From Hymenobacter frigidus (GTDB lineage: Bacteria; Bacteroidota; Bacteroidia; Cytophagales; Hymenobacteraceae): a DNA stretch of 64,000 bases. Shown piece by piece: positions 44,842 through 52,759 of this stretch (its first letter is position 1; every line of letters begins with the position of its first letter). The notes below the pieces were generated by a model. It was not told the origin of the DNA. It made no database searches and saw only the letters and a program-made list of their open reading frames with translations. Location of the stretch: positions 95,966-159,965 of the forward strand of contig NZ_BMGY01000007.1 in assembly GCF_014640435.1 (NCBI RefSeq), given 5' to 3'. The position numbers and the translations under genes are program-made.

Positions 44842-46185
44842 TTAATGATGAGCTGATGGGCTGATGCTGGCGTGGTAGCGCGGCAGGCTGAGGCTGTAGT
44901 ACACTTCGCCCACCTGTTCGAGGCCATAGTCCAGGGCCCCGTCGCCGATAATAAAGCCGTAGCCGCCGGCCGCCAGGTAGGCCCGGTGCTCGGTACTGAT
45001 GCCGTTCACGACCACGGCGGCCCCGAGGCGGTCATCGGGCCGGTGCCAGCGGGTGCCGGTGCTCGCCACCCCAAGGCTGGCGCTTTGGTCGATTTCGGTG
45101 AAGGCCCAGGTTTCGTTGCGGCCGTCGTTGTAGCTGACGCGGGTAAACACGCCCACGTTTGAGGTAAGCGTCTGCTCGGCATTCAGGCCAAAGCCGACTT
45201 TGGTGTGGCCGGCGCGGCGCACGGCCTCCACATCGGGCGCCGTGCCGGTGGCCTGGCCCAGCGCCACGGCGCTGCGGTAGGTAGCCATGGCCGCCACGTT
45301 GCGAAAGCCCAGGGCCCGCACCGTGCCCTGCCGCCCGCCCAGGCGGTAGGTTTTGGTCAGCTCCACGGTTTCGGCGTGGGCGGTGCCGTAGTGGAAGTTG
45401 AGGGTGGGGTCATTGGCGTAGGTGGGCAGCAGCGTGGAGGCCACGCGCAGGGCAAAAGCGGGCGTCACGTATTCGAGCACGCCGCCCACGGTGTAGCCCC
45501 GGGTGTTGGCGGCGTAGTCCCAGGCCCCGGCGCTCATCAGGCTCCAGTTCATAAACTGGGTGCGCGGGTCATGCGAGTAACTGTTCTGGTCGAAGAAATC
45601 GGCCACGCTTAACTTGCCCAGGTTCACGGCAAAATAGCGCCGGGGCCGGGGGCCGGCCAGCTGGTTGAGGTCGTCTTCGTCGACGTCGGTATCAGCACCC
45701 AGCGCAAACGTCTGCCGCAAATACAAGCGGGCTAGGTACAGATTGGGCGACGGGTCGCCGATGCGGAACGTTTCACCGTTGGGAAAGCCGGCAATGCCCC
45801 GGGCTCCGCTCAGACCGCTGCCGCCGGCTACTTCGGGGTTGAAATACAGCACCGCCCCCTTCCACAGCCGCCGGCCGATAAACAACGTTGATGTGAACGA
45901 GAGCTTGGCCGATTCGCGGTCGGCAAGGCTGTAAGTACCGGCGTAGGGCGTGCGCAGGTCGTTGTGCCACTGGTCGATGAGCGTTTGCTGAAAGTGCAGG
46001 CTCCAATTGCGCGGCTGTACCCGGCCGGACTGCGTGGTGGCGCTGGGCTGGCGAATGGGCTCCTGCGACGGCGCGGCCGGAGGCGGAGTAGTGGGCGTGG
46101 CGGTACCGGGCGGCGTAACCTGAGCACGCGCCGACCCAGCCAACAGCAATGCGCTACCCAGTAGCAAAATGGTCGATTTTAACAA
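44842..46185 (-). CDS. OprB-like carbohydrate porin, C-terminus lost to a frameshift
   Basis: An outer-membrane barrel of about 447 residues resembling carbohydrate-selective porins: signal peptide (LKSTILLLGSALLLAGSARA), a Pro/Thr-rich linker, then NWSLHFQQTLIDQWHNDLRT, GPRPRRYFAVNLGKLSVADF and FDQNSYSHDPRTQFMNWS. The frame ends ..YHASISPSAHH, but the shifted frame continues at once with QLIINPAYNRDRR, then AHVVALRLHVEF and a stop at 44772. So the last barrel strand is cut off by a small indel near 44850-44860. The start is uncertain: the TTG at 46185 opens the signal peptide; the ATG at 46254 is in frame. Confidence 0.8.
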   Translation of the reverse strand: MLKSTILLLGSALLLAGSARAQVTPPGTATPTTPPPAAPSQEPIRQPSATTQSGRVQPRNWSLHFQQTLIDQWHNDLRTPYAGTYSLADRESAKLSFTSTLFIGRRLWKGAVLYFNPEVAGGSGLSGARGIAGFPNGETFRIGDPSPNLYLARLYLRQTFALGADTDVDEDDLNQLAGPRPRRYFAVNLGKLSVADFFDQNSYSHDPRTQFMNWSLMSAGAWDYAANTRGYTVGGVLEYVTPAFALRVASTLLPTYANDPTLNFHYGTAHAETVELTKTYRLGGRQGTVRALGFRNVAAMATYRSAVALGQATGTAPDVEAVRRAGHTKVGFGLNAEQTLTSNVGVFTRVSYNDGRNETWAFTEIDQSASLGVASTGTRWHRPDDRLGAAVVVNGISTEHRAYLAAGGYGFIIGDGALDYGLEQVGEVYYSLSLPRYHASISPSAHH

Positions 46186-46491
46186 AACGAAGCGGAACGA
46201 AAAAGCACGAAAAACAAGGATGAACCCCAAATGTGTGCCCCGTTGCGTGTGCATACTATGAAGCCAACCGCCCCGGCTTATCCTTCCACCGCAAGGCCCG
46301 GCTACCGGGCTGCCGCCCGCGCGCCCCAGGTACTGCATACCCCAGCCCAGTAGTTCGGCAAATACTGGCCGCACGCGCAGACCTGCTTCATAGAAAACCC
46401 GCTCAGCAGCGTTGGTATGATGCAGCCCATAGGCATCACCGGCGGGGCTATGCGGCCCGACTTGTCACTACCAGCGCAGCGCGTGTGCCAC

Positions 46492-46520
46492 AAGCCTCCC
46501 CGGCCAAGCCGGGGAGGCTT
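46492..46520 (+). terminator. Strong 13-bp hairpin in the divergent gap before the esterase
   Basis: AAGCCTCCCCGGC / GCCGGGGAGGCTT, a perfect 13-bp stem with a 3-nt loop. It lies five bases before the -7 box of the esterase, in the gap between divergent genes where no terminator is expected. It may end an unseen short transcript or act as an operator. The rest of the gap (46255-46491) holds nothing I can name. Confidence 0.4.
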
Positions 46521-46524
46521 TCGC

Positions 46525-46532
46525 TACTTTTG
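46525..46532 (+). promoter_or_regulatory. -7 box TACTTTTG of the esterase gene
   Basis: An exact TAnnTTTG only four bases before the ATG at 46537, implying a leaderless or nearly leaderless message. Confidence 0.55.
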
Positions 46533-46536
46533 CCCC

Positions 46537-47313
46537 ATGCTACTTCACCACCTCGACCAAGGCCAAGGCCGGCCCCTGGTCATTCTTCACGGCCTGTTTG
46601 GCACCCTTGACAATTGGCAGACGCTGGCCCGGCGCTGGGCTACCGAGGCCGGCCTGCGCGTTATCAGCGTGGATTTGCGCAACCACGGCCGCTCCTTTCA
46701 CAATCCGGAACACACCTACGCCGTGATGGCGCAGGACGTACTGGCCCTGTTCGACCACCTCCAACTTGGCCCCGACACCACGCTGATGGGCCACAGCATG
46801 GGCGGCAAAGTAGCCATGCGCCTCGCCCTCGACCACCCCGAACGCCTGGCCCGGCTCATTGTGGTGGATATTGCCCCGCGCTTCTCCGACATGGAGCACC
46901 AGGATGATATTCTTGAAGGCTTGCACGCCGTGGACCTCGCCGCCATTACCAACCGGCAGGAGGCCGACACAGCTCTGGCCCAGTACGTTGGAAACCTGGG
47001 CACGCGGCAGTTTCTGCTGAAAAATCTGTACCGCAAAGAGGACAACTCCTTCGCCTGGCGCATCAACCTGGAAGTATTGGCCGCGCAGCTGCCCGCCGTG
47101 GGTGAGGCCACCATCGGCGAGCCGTTCCTCAAGCCGGCCTTATTTATCCGGGGCGGCAAGTCGAATTACATCACCACCGACGACAAGCTGCACGGCATTC
47201 CGGCCCTGTTTCCCAACTCCGAAGTAGCCACCGTGGTAGACGCCGGCCACTGGGTACACGCTGAAAAACCGGAGGAGGTATTTGGGCTGGTAAAGACTTT
47301 CGCATTGAGCTGA
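46537..47313 (+). CDS. Alpha/beta hydrolase, YbfF-type esterase
   Basis: A 258-residue cytoplasmic esterase. HGLFGTLDNWQTLARR holds the oxyanion hole, the nucleophile Ser87 is in MGHSMGGK, and the catalytic His lies near residue 238 in DAGHWVHAEKPEEV. The SVDLRNHGRS loop is typical of YbfF. The start at 46537 (MLLHHLDQGQG) is fixed by the promoter immediately before it. A family B palindrome follows the stop. Confidence 0.9.
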   Translation: MLLHHLDQGQGRPLVILHGLFGTLDNWQTLARRWATEAGLRVISVDLRNHGRSFHNPEHTYAVMAQDVLALFDHLQLGPDTTLMGHSMGGKVAMRLALDHPERLARLIVVDIAPRFSDMEHQDDILEGLHAVDLAAITNRQEADTALAQYVGNLGTRQFLLKNLYRKEDNSFAWRINLEVLAAQLPAVGEATIGEPFLKPALFIRGGKSNYITTDDKLHGIPALFPNSEVATVVDAGHWVHAEKPEEVFGLVKTFALS

Positions 47314-47319
47314 CCACAC

Positions 47320-47426
47320 GTAGCTTGGACTCTGCGAGTCCGAGCAGCGAGCCGCTTGCACTCGCGCATTTCGTTCAATATCAACCAAGCGCAAGCGGCT
47401 CGCTGCACTCGCAGAGTCCAAGCTAC
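47320..47426. repeat. GTAGC-TGGACTCTGCGAGTCC palindrome (family B, copy 1)
   Basis: Arms GTAGCTTGGACTCTGCGAG.. and ..CTCGCAGAGTCCAAGCTAC, with an inner pair GCAGCGAGCCGCTTG / CAAGCGGCTCGCTGC. It fills the gap between the esterase and the RsmI-like gene. Confidence 0.8.
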
Positions 47427-47439
47427 TTTCCCATTGAAA

Positions 47440-48141
47440 ATGCTTTACCTTATCCCGACACCATTGGCCGACGACACAGCCCCGCAGGTGCTACCGCCAC
47501 AGGTGGTAGCCGCCGTAGCGGCCCTCCCCTACTTCCTGGTAGAGAATGCGCGCACGGCCCGGCGCTTCGTGAAGAGCGTGGCCCCGCACCGCGTGATTGA
47601 GGATATCCGCTTCGTGGTTATCGACAAGGACAGCACCGATGCGGAAGTGCGCGCCGCCCTGGCCCCGCTGGTGAAAGAGGGCATTGACGCCGGCATTCTT
47701 AGCGAGGCGGGCTGCCCCGGCATTGCCGACCCCGGCGCGGCGCTGGCCCGCGAGGCGCACCGGCTGGGCCTGCGGGTACGGCCGCTGGTGGGGCCATCCT
47801 CGCTGCTGCTCGCCCTGATGGCTTCCGGGCTAAACGGGCAGCAATTTGCCTTTCACGGGTATTTGCCCATTGAGAAAGCGCCCCGCGTGGCAGCCATCAA
47901 GGCGCTGGAAAAAGAGGCGCAGCAGCGGCAGCAGTCGCAGCTATTCATCGAAACACCCTACCGCAACGGAGCACTGTTCACCGATTTATTGGCCCACCTG
48001 CAGCCCGGCACCCGCCTGTGCGTGGCGGCTGATGTAACCGGAGCCGGCGAGTTCATCAAAACGCTGCCCGTAGCCGACTGGCGACGGCTGCCCGCCCCGG
48101 AGCTGCACAAGATTCCGACGGTATTTATAATCGGAATGTAG
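47440..48141 (+). CDS. SAM-dependent methyltransferase, RsmI-like (tetrapyrrole methylase fold)
   Basis: 233 residues of the tetrapyrrole-methylase superfamily. MLYLIPTPLADDT opens like RsmI (usually LYxVPTPIGN), followed by ILSEAGCPGIADPG, VGPSSLLLALMASGL and GYLPIEK, a well-preserved RsmI core. It is about 50 residues shorter than RsmI and lacks its C-terminal DNA/RNA-binding part, so it may be a paralogue with another substrate. Its TAG stop lies inside the left end of the family B repeat at 48138. The start at 47440 fits the core. Confidence 0.8.
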   Translation: MLYLIPTPLADDTAPQVLPPQVVAAVAALPYFLVENARTARRFVKSVAPHRVIEDIRFVVIDKDSTDAEVRAALAPLVKEGIDAGILSEAGCPGIADPGAALAREAHRLGLRVRPLVGPSSLLLALMASGLNGQQFAFHGYLPIEKAPRVAAIKALEKEAQQRQQSQLFIETPYRNGALFTDLLAHLQPGTRLCVAADVTGAGEFIKTLPVADWRRLPAPELHKIPTVFIIGM

Positions 48142-48204
48142 CGCGAACTATTAGTCCGCGAGTTGCACGAATCAGTCTACTCGCGGACTAACAGTCCGCA
48201 CTAC
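48138..48204. repeat. Family B palindrome that provides stop codons to both flanking genes (copy 2)
   Basis: GTAGCGCGAACTATTAGTCC.. pairs with ..ACTAACAGTCCGCACTAC. The terminal GTAG/CTAC words supply the TAG stops of the RsmI-like gene (48139-48141) and, on the other strand, of amtB (48201-48203). The inner bases differ from the other copies (TATTAGTCC instead of CTGCGAGTCC). Confidence 0.75.
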
Positions 48205-49532
48205 GCGGCTGCCAGCATGGTTTCACCGTGCTGGCTTACGTCGAGCCCATCGGCTTCGTGGCGGGCATTCACCCGAATCGGAATCAGCAGGTTGGTGAGC
48301 TTGTAGAGCAGAAACGAGCCGCCGAACGTGAAGGCCGAAATAAACACCAGCGCGCCTAGGTGGTGCAGCAGCAGCGTGGCGGAACCGGTGATGAGCCCGC
48401 CCTGCCGCGCAAACACGGCCGTGAGAATCATGCCCACAATGCCGCCCACGCCGTGGCAAGGAAACACGTCGAGGGTATCGTCTAGGTTCGTGCGATTTTT
48501 CAGCGCCACCGCCCAGGCGCTGACGGCCGCCGCGCTCACGCCAATAAAGAGCGCCGGGCCGTAGCTCACGTAGCCCGCCGCCGGCGTGATGGCCACTAGG
48601 CCCACCACTGCCCCAATGGCCGCGCCTGCCGCCGAGGGCCGCTGCCCGCGCACGGCCTCAATCAGCATCCACGTGAGCATGGCGGCAGCGGAAGCCATGT
48701 GCGTGGTAAAGAATGCCTGCACCGCCACCGTATTCGCAGCCAGAGCCGACCCGGCATTGAACCCAAACCACAGCAGACCGGTACCCAACAGCACGAACGG
48801 AATGTTGACAGGAATGTGCTGATGGCCGGCCTTGTGGGTTTCGCGCCGACCCAGCGCCAGCGCCCCGGCAAGGGCCGCAAAACCCGCCGAGATGTGCACC
48901 ACCGTACCCCCCGCGAAGTCAAGCACGCCCCACTTGAACAGAAAGCCGTCGGGGTGCCAGGTCCAGTGAGCCAATGGACAGTAAATGAGCAAGCTGAACA
49001 GGCACATGAACAGCAGGTAGCCCCAGAACCGAATACGCTCGGCAAAGGCCCCGCTGATGAGGGCCGGGGTGATGATGGCGAATTTCAGTTGGAACGCCGC
49101 GTAGAGCACCAGCGGCAGGTTGGGGGCTAGGCGCGGGTGCGGGGCCGTACCTACGTGGTTAAACAGCAGAAAAGTCAGCGGATTGCCGATGATGCCGCCG
49201 ATGCTGTCGCCAAATGCCAGCGAGAATCCCACCACGTACCAGAGCAGCGAAATCACCCCTAAGGCAATGAAGCTCCGCAGCATGGTAGAAATAACGTTGC
49301 GCTTGCTCACCATGCCGCCGTAGAAAAAAGCCAGCCCCGGCACCATAAATAGCACCAACCCGGAGGCCGTGAGCATCCAGGCCAGGTCGGCCGCGACGAA
49401 GGCATTCGGCCGGGCCTCCGGATGGTCTTGGGGTAACAGGGCGGCCACCAGCGCCAGGATGAGCAACAGGGCCAGACACAGCGTAGCCAAGCGCTGCTTA
49501 CGATTCGATGTAACTATATTTTCTATGGTCAT
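48201..49532 (-). CDS. amtB: Ammonium transporter, Amt family
   Basis: Inner-membrane ammonium channel of 443 residues with an added N-terminal segment (signal-like helix, about 15-33) and 11 helices. Visible motifs: FFYGGMVSKRNVIS, the first channel His in PLAHWTWHPDG, DFAGGTVVHISAGFAALAGA and FPCHGVGGIVGMILTAVFA with the second His. No glnB/glnK neighbour is found. Its stop codon lies inside a family B repeat. Upstream is a 418-bp AT-rich then repeat-filled gap; no recognised promoter was seen there. Confidence 0.95.
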   Translation of the reverse strand: MTIENIVTSNRKQRLATLCLALLLILALVAALLPQDHPEARPNAFVAADLAWMLTASGLVLFMVPGLAFFYGGMVSKRNVISTMLRSFIALGVISLLWYVVGFSLAFGDSIGGIIGNPLTFLLFNHVGTAPHPRLAPNLPLVLYAAFQLKFAIITPALISGAFAERIRFWGYLLFMCLFSLLIYCPLAHWTWHPDGFLFKWGVLDFAGGTVVHISAGFAALAGALALGRRETHKAGHQHIPVNIPFVLLGTGLLWFGFNAGSALAANTVAVQAFFTTHMASAAAMLTWMLIEAVRGQRPSAAGAAIGAVVGLVAITPAAGYVSYGPALFIGVSAAAVSAWAVALKNRTNLDDTLDVFPCHGVGGIVGMILTAVFARQGGLITGSATLLLHHLGALVFISAFTFGGSFLLYKLTNLLIPIRVNARHEADGLDVSQHGETMLAAA

Positions 49533-49699
49533 TTAGAAAATAAGTTACATACTTTTTGAATTAGACCATCTGTTTTGACAGGTAATTTTATCAGAAACTG
49601 TTTTTTTACTGAAACACCCTATCAATAAATAGGTCATATTATCGAAAGTGCGTTTTTCTAATCCAAGTGCTTGTTCTAAATTAACTGTGCAATCAGAAC

Positions 49700-49787
49700 G
49701 TCATGCTGAGCTTGTCGAAGCATCTCTACCGCTTCGTTGAGGCCCTGACGAAGCGCGGTAGAGATGCTTCGACAAGCTCAGCATGAC
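49700..49787. repeat. GTCATGCTGAGC palindrome (family A, copy 4)
   Basis: The best-preserved copy: GTCATGCTGAGCTTGTCGAA.. pairs with ..TTCGACAAGCTCAGCATGAC, the arms extending about 38 nt with a two-base insertion in the right arm. With copy B3 it fills the 49533-49950 gene-free region behind the sensor kinase. The rest of that region (49533-49699) is AT-rich DNA preceding amtB with no element I can name. Confidence 0.85.
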
Positions 49788-49791
49788 GCCC

Positions 49792-49913
49792 TAGAGCGGT
49801 TCCGGGGTTAGTGTACGTGTAGCGTGGACTCTGCGAGTCCGCGTGTCGGCCGGGCGCGGACTTGCAGAGTCCACGCTACATCGCCCACGTGCACGAACTT
49901 CGAAACTGCTCTA
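49792..49913. repeat. TAGAGCGGTTCCG dyad enclosing a family B palindrome (copy 3)
   Basis: The outer imperfect dyad TAGAGCGGTTCCG (49792-49804) / CGAAACTGCTCTA (49901-49913) pairs at 11 of 13 positions. The inner family B copy is GTAGCGTGGACTCTGCGAG.. (from 49819) with ..TTGCAGAGTCCACGCTAC ending 49879. Together with A4 only five bases away, these show stacked insertions. Confidence 0.7.
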
Positions 49914-49950
49914 ATACCTCGTTTAATTTTGTTCAGGCACTCAACTACCG

Positions 49951-51258
49951 TTACCCTTGGGCAAAATCAATGCGAAAGGCTGTTCGGCCATTCGGTTCAG
50001 CTTGCAACGAGAAGGTGAAGCCGTGCGCCAGCAGGATGTCCCGCACCAGCGTGAGGCCGATGCCTTGCCCGTCGCGCTTGGTGCTGAAAAAGGGCGTAAA
50101 AAGCTGCTGACTGACTTCCGGCGTGAGGCTGGTGCCGTCGTTTTCGATAATTAGCGTTGGGGGCTCGGCCGTGGTGCGCACCCAGACATTGCCGTTTTCG
50201 CCAATGGCTTCGAGGGCGTTTTTGACGACGTTGAGCAGGGCTTGCTCCAGCTGCTGCGCATCAAGGCTGATAATGAGTGGTTCGGCGGCCAGGGCCCAAT
50301 GCCACTGCACCTGGCGCTGCTCGCTCTGGGGCTGCAGGAGCCGGCCGATGCCGTGCAGCAACGCGTGCACATCGGTGGGCTGGCGCGTGGGCGGGGGCAG
50401 GCGCACCAACCGGGCAAAGCTGCCGATGAAGTTGGCCAATTGGGTGTTGCGGGTAATGCTTACGTCGAGCGCCTGGGTGAAGTCGGGCTCGTCGTCGGCC
50501 GCTAGCTGGGGGGCGTAGTGGTGGAAGCTGTGTAGAATGGAGTTGATGGCCCCAATAGAATTGTTGATTTCGTGCGCCATCATCCGAATCAGCTGTTCGT
50601 AGGCCTGTTTTTCCTGACGGATGAGCTCCCGGGTCAGCTCCTCCAGCACCACGAAGCGGCGGGTGAAGCCCCGGTCCAAGAAATGCGCGGCGGTGGCCCG
50701 GTAGGTGGCGAGGCCCGAGAGGCGCAGCATTTGCGGCTGGCTTTCGGTGAGGGCGGCCAGGGCCGGGCCCCAGGCTCCGGGCAGGGCGGCGGGCAGCTGG
50801 CCCGGCAGCGCGGCGGCCGGCTGGCCCATGAACCGCGCGGCAGCGGCATTCGCGCTTTCAATCCGACCTTCAAAATCCAAAACGAGAATGCCCGCCGGCG
50901 AAGCTTGGATGAGGCGCTCCAGCAGCATGCTTTTCTCGTGCTGGCTGACTCGCTCACGCCGCAGCGCGTCAATCATTTGGTTGTAAACCGTGATGAGCTG
51001 GTCCATCTCGCGCTGGCCCACGGGCACGAATTTCATCGAGAAATCCTTGGCCTGGATAGCCGCTGTGCCCGCCGCAATGAGCTGAAATGGCCGCACAAAA
51101 CCCTGGTACAGCTGCACGGTGAGCACAATGCTGACAAGCAGCAGCACCTCACTCCCAATGAACAACGCCGGATTGGTGGTACGCAGCTGCGCCGCCAGCG
51201 CGATGAGCACCGCATGGATGAGGACGACGAACAGGATGAACTTGAGGCGGAGCGTCAT
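49951..51258 (-). CDS. Membrane sensor histidine kinase, NtrY-like, with almost no periplasmic domain
   Basis: 435 residues: two membrane helices (about 5-24 and 33-52) separated by an 8-residue loop, a HAMP domain (RPFQLIAAGTAAIQAKDF), a PAS domain (about 110-190), the phospho-acceptor His in MMAHEINNSIGAINSI, and the ATP-binding lobe with NVVKNALEAI (N box) and GQGIGLTLVRDILLAHG (G boxes). Since there is no periplasmic sensor, it must detect a signal in the membrane or cytoplasm. It follows its NtrC-like partner by 23 bp and ends the exporter locus. Confidence 0.9.
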   Translation of the reverse strand: MTLRLKFILFVVLIHAVLIALAAQLRTTNPALFIGSEVLLLVSIVLTVQLYQGFVRPFQLIAAGTAAIQAKDFSMKFVPVGQREMDQLITVYNQMIDALRRERVSQHEKSMLLERLIQASPAGILVLDFEGRIESANAAAARFMGQPAAALPGQLPAALPGAWGPALAALTESQPQMLRLSGLATYRATAAHFLDRGFTRRFVVLEELTRELIRQEKQAYEQLIRMMAHEINNSIGAINSILHSFHHYAPQLAADDEPDFTQALDVSITRNTQLANFIGSFARLVRLPPPTRQPTDVHALLHGIGRLLQPQSEQRQVQWHWALAAEPLIISLDAQQLEQALLNVVKNALEAIGENGNVWVRTTAEPPTLIIENDGTSLTPEVSQQLFTPFFSTKRDGQGIGLTLVRDILLAHGFTFSLQAEPNGRTAFRIDFAQG

Positions 51259-51281
51259 GAGGTAAGATGCAAATTTGGGTC

Positions 51282-52667
51282 CTATGCATCAAACGGAATT
51301 CCGTGCTTTTCCAACCTTCTGTATAGTGCGCCCCGGCTCAGCCCCAGCGACTTGGCTACGCGGCTGATGTTGCCAGCGTAGTGCGTCAGGCTTTGCCGAA
51401 TCATCTGCCCCTCCAGCTCTTCGAGGGTCATGGTGCCGGGGGATGGCAACGGTGACTGAGTAGCTGAGTGATTGGGCGATTGGCTGGCGTTGGCCTGAAA
51501 ATCCTCGGGGCCCAGTTCCTCCTGGCCGCTGACGAGCACGGCGCGCTCCACCAGGTTTTTCAGCTCGCGGATGTTGCCGGGCAAGGGCTGTTCGCGCAGC
51601 CAGTGCAGGGCACGGGTACCCACTTTCAGGCCGGGGCGCTGGTAGGTGGCGCGCAGCTGCGCGATGAAGTGCTGGGTGAGCAGCGGAATATCGGCGGGGC
51701 GCTCGCGCAGGGCGGGCAGGCGCACCGAAATCAGGTTGATGCGGTAAAACAAGTCCTCCCGAAAACGGCCTTGCGTGACCATCTCGGCCAAATTGCGGTT
51801 GGTGGCGGCAATCACGCGAATATCGAGCCGACGGGGCTTCGAGTCGCCCAGCACTTCGTAGGTACGGTCTTGCAGCACGCGCAGCAATTTTACCTGGCTG
51901 GCCAACTCCAACTCCCCAATTTCATCGAGGAAAATGGTGCCGCCGTTGGCCAGCTCGAAGCGGCCCACGCGGTCGGTTTTGGCATCGGTGAACGCGCCAC
52001 GGCGATGCCCAAACATCTCGCTTTCGAACAAGCTACTGGAAATACCGCCCAGGTTAACCTTTACAAAAGGCTGGCGGGCACGGCGACTATTGCGGTGAAT
52101 GGCCTCGGCGATGAGCTCCTTGCCGGTGCCGCTTTCGCCCTCGATGAGCACGGCGGCATCGGTAGCGGCAACCTGGCCTACCTGGCGCAATACGTGCAAT
52201 AGTTGGGCATCCTGGCCGATAATGTCGGCTAGCTGAAACTGCTGGTCGAGCTGGCGGCGGCTGGCGGCGGGGGTTTCCTGGAACTCCGGCACGGCAGTTT
52301 CGTGCAGGGCCAGCACCGTTTCAATGGTCTGGAGCAGGTGGTCGTTGTGCCAGGGCTTGGTGATGAACTCGGCGGCGCCGGCCTTCATGCCGGCCACGGC
52401 CAATTCAATAGAGCCCCAACCGGTGATGAGAACGACGGGTACCTGCGGGGCCAGGGCTTTCACTTGCGCCAGCAGGGCCAGGCCGTCGGCCCCGGTGGTG
52501 GCCAGGGAGTAGTTCAGGTCCATCAGGACGAGGCGCGGGGCGGCTTCGCGCACGGCGGCCAGGGCCTCGGCGGGCGTGGCCACGGCCTGCGCGGGGTAGC
52601 CGGCCTGCTTCAGCAGCAGCTTGAGCGACGTGCGGATGGCGAGGTCGTCATCGACGATGAGAAACAT
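51282..52667 (-). CDS. NtrC-family sigma-54-dependent response regulator
   Basis: 461 residues. The receiver domain has the phospho-acceptor Asp in LVLMDLNYS. The AAA+ domain has Walker A GESGTGKE, the sigma-54-contact loop GAFTDA (instead of the standard GAFTGA) and FLDEIGELE. A Fis-type HTH ends the protein (NISRVAKSLGLSRGALYRRL). It activates RpoN promoters, and a matching site lies in front of the HlyD gene at 59932-59948. I took the ATG at 52667 (MFLIVDDDLA); the longer frame reads through the family B repeat. Confidence 0.95.
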   Translation of the reverse strand: MFLIVDDDLAIRTSLKLLLKQAGYPAQAVATPAEALAAVREAAPRLVLMDLNYSLATTGADGLALLAQVKALAPQVPVVLITGWGSIELAVAGMKAGAAEFITKPWHNDHLLQTIETVLALHETAVPEFQETPAASRRQLDQQFQLADIIGQDAQLLHVLRQVGQVAATDAAVLIEGESGTGKELIAEAIHRNSRRARQPFVKVNLGGISSSLFESEMFGHRRGAFTDAKTDRVGRFELANGGTIFLDEIGELELASQVKLLRVLQDRTYEVLGDSKPRRLDIRVIAATNRNLAEMVTQGRFREDLFYRINLISVRLPALRERPADIPLLTQHFIAQLRATYQRPGLKVGTRALHWLREQPLPGNIRELKNLVERAVLVSGQEELGPEDFQANASQSPNHSATQSPLPSPGTMTLEELEGQMIRQSLTHYAGNISRVAKSLGLSRGALYRRLEKHGIPFDA

Positions 52668-52676
52668 GGATTGGGT

Positions 52677-52756
52677 GTAACGTGGACTCTGCGAGTCCGC
52701 GAGTGGCGAAAATCGTCGGGTTTCATTCACACGCGGACTCGCAGAGTCCGCGCTAC
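52677..52756. repeat. Family B palindrome (copy 4)
   Basis: GTAACGTGGACTCTGCGAG.. with ..CTCGCAGAGTCCGCGCTAC. It fills nearly all of the 92-bp gap between DUF2807 protein 2 and the NtrC gene, within the exporter locus. Confidence 0.8.
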
Positions 52757-52759
52757 TTA

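Noticed and set aside
46255..46491. A structured RNA gene (tRNA, RNase P or SRP RNA) in the divergent gap
   Set aside because: I looked for conserved cores and a tRNA T-loop and found none; only the terminal hairpin is convincing.
49645..49670. A possible sigma-54 promoter before amtB (GG-N-GC on the minus strand)
   Set aside because: The spacing between GG and GC is 11 rather than 10 and the flanking bases do not match the consensus.
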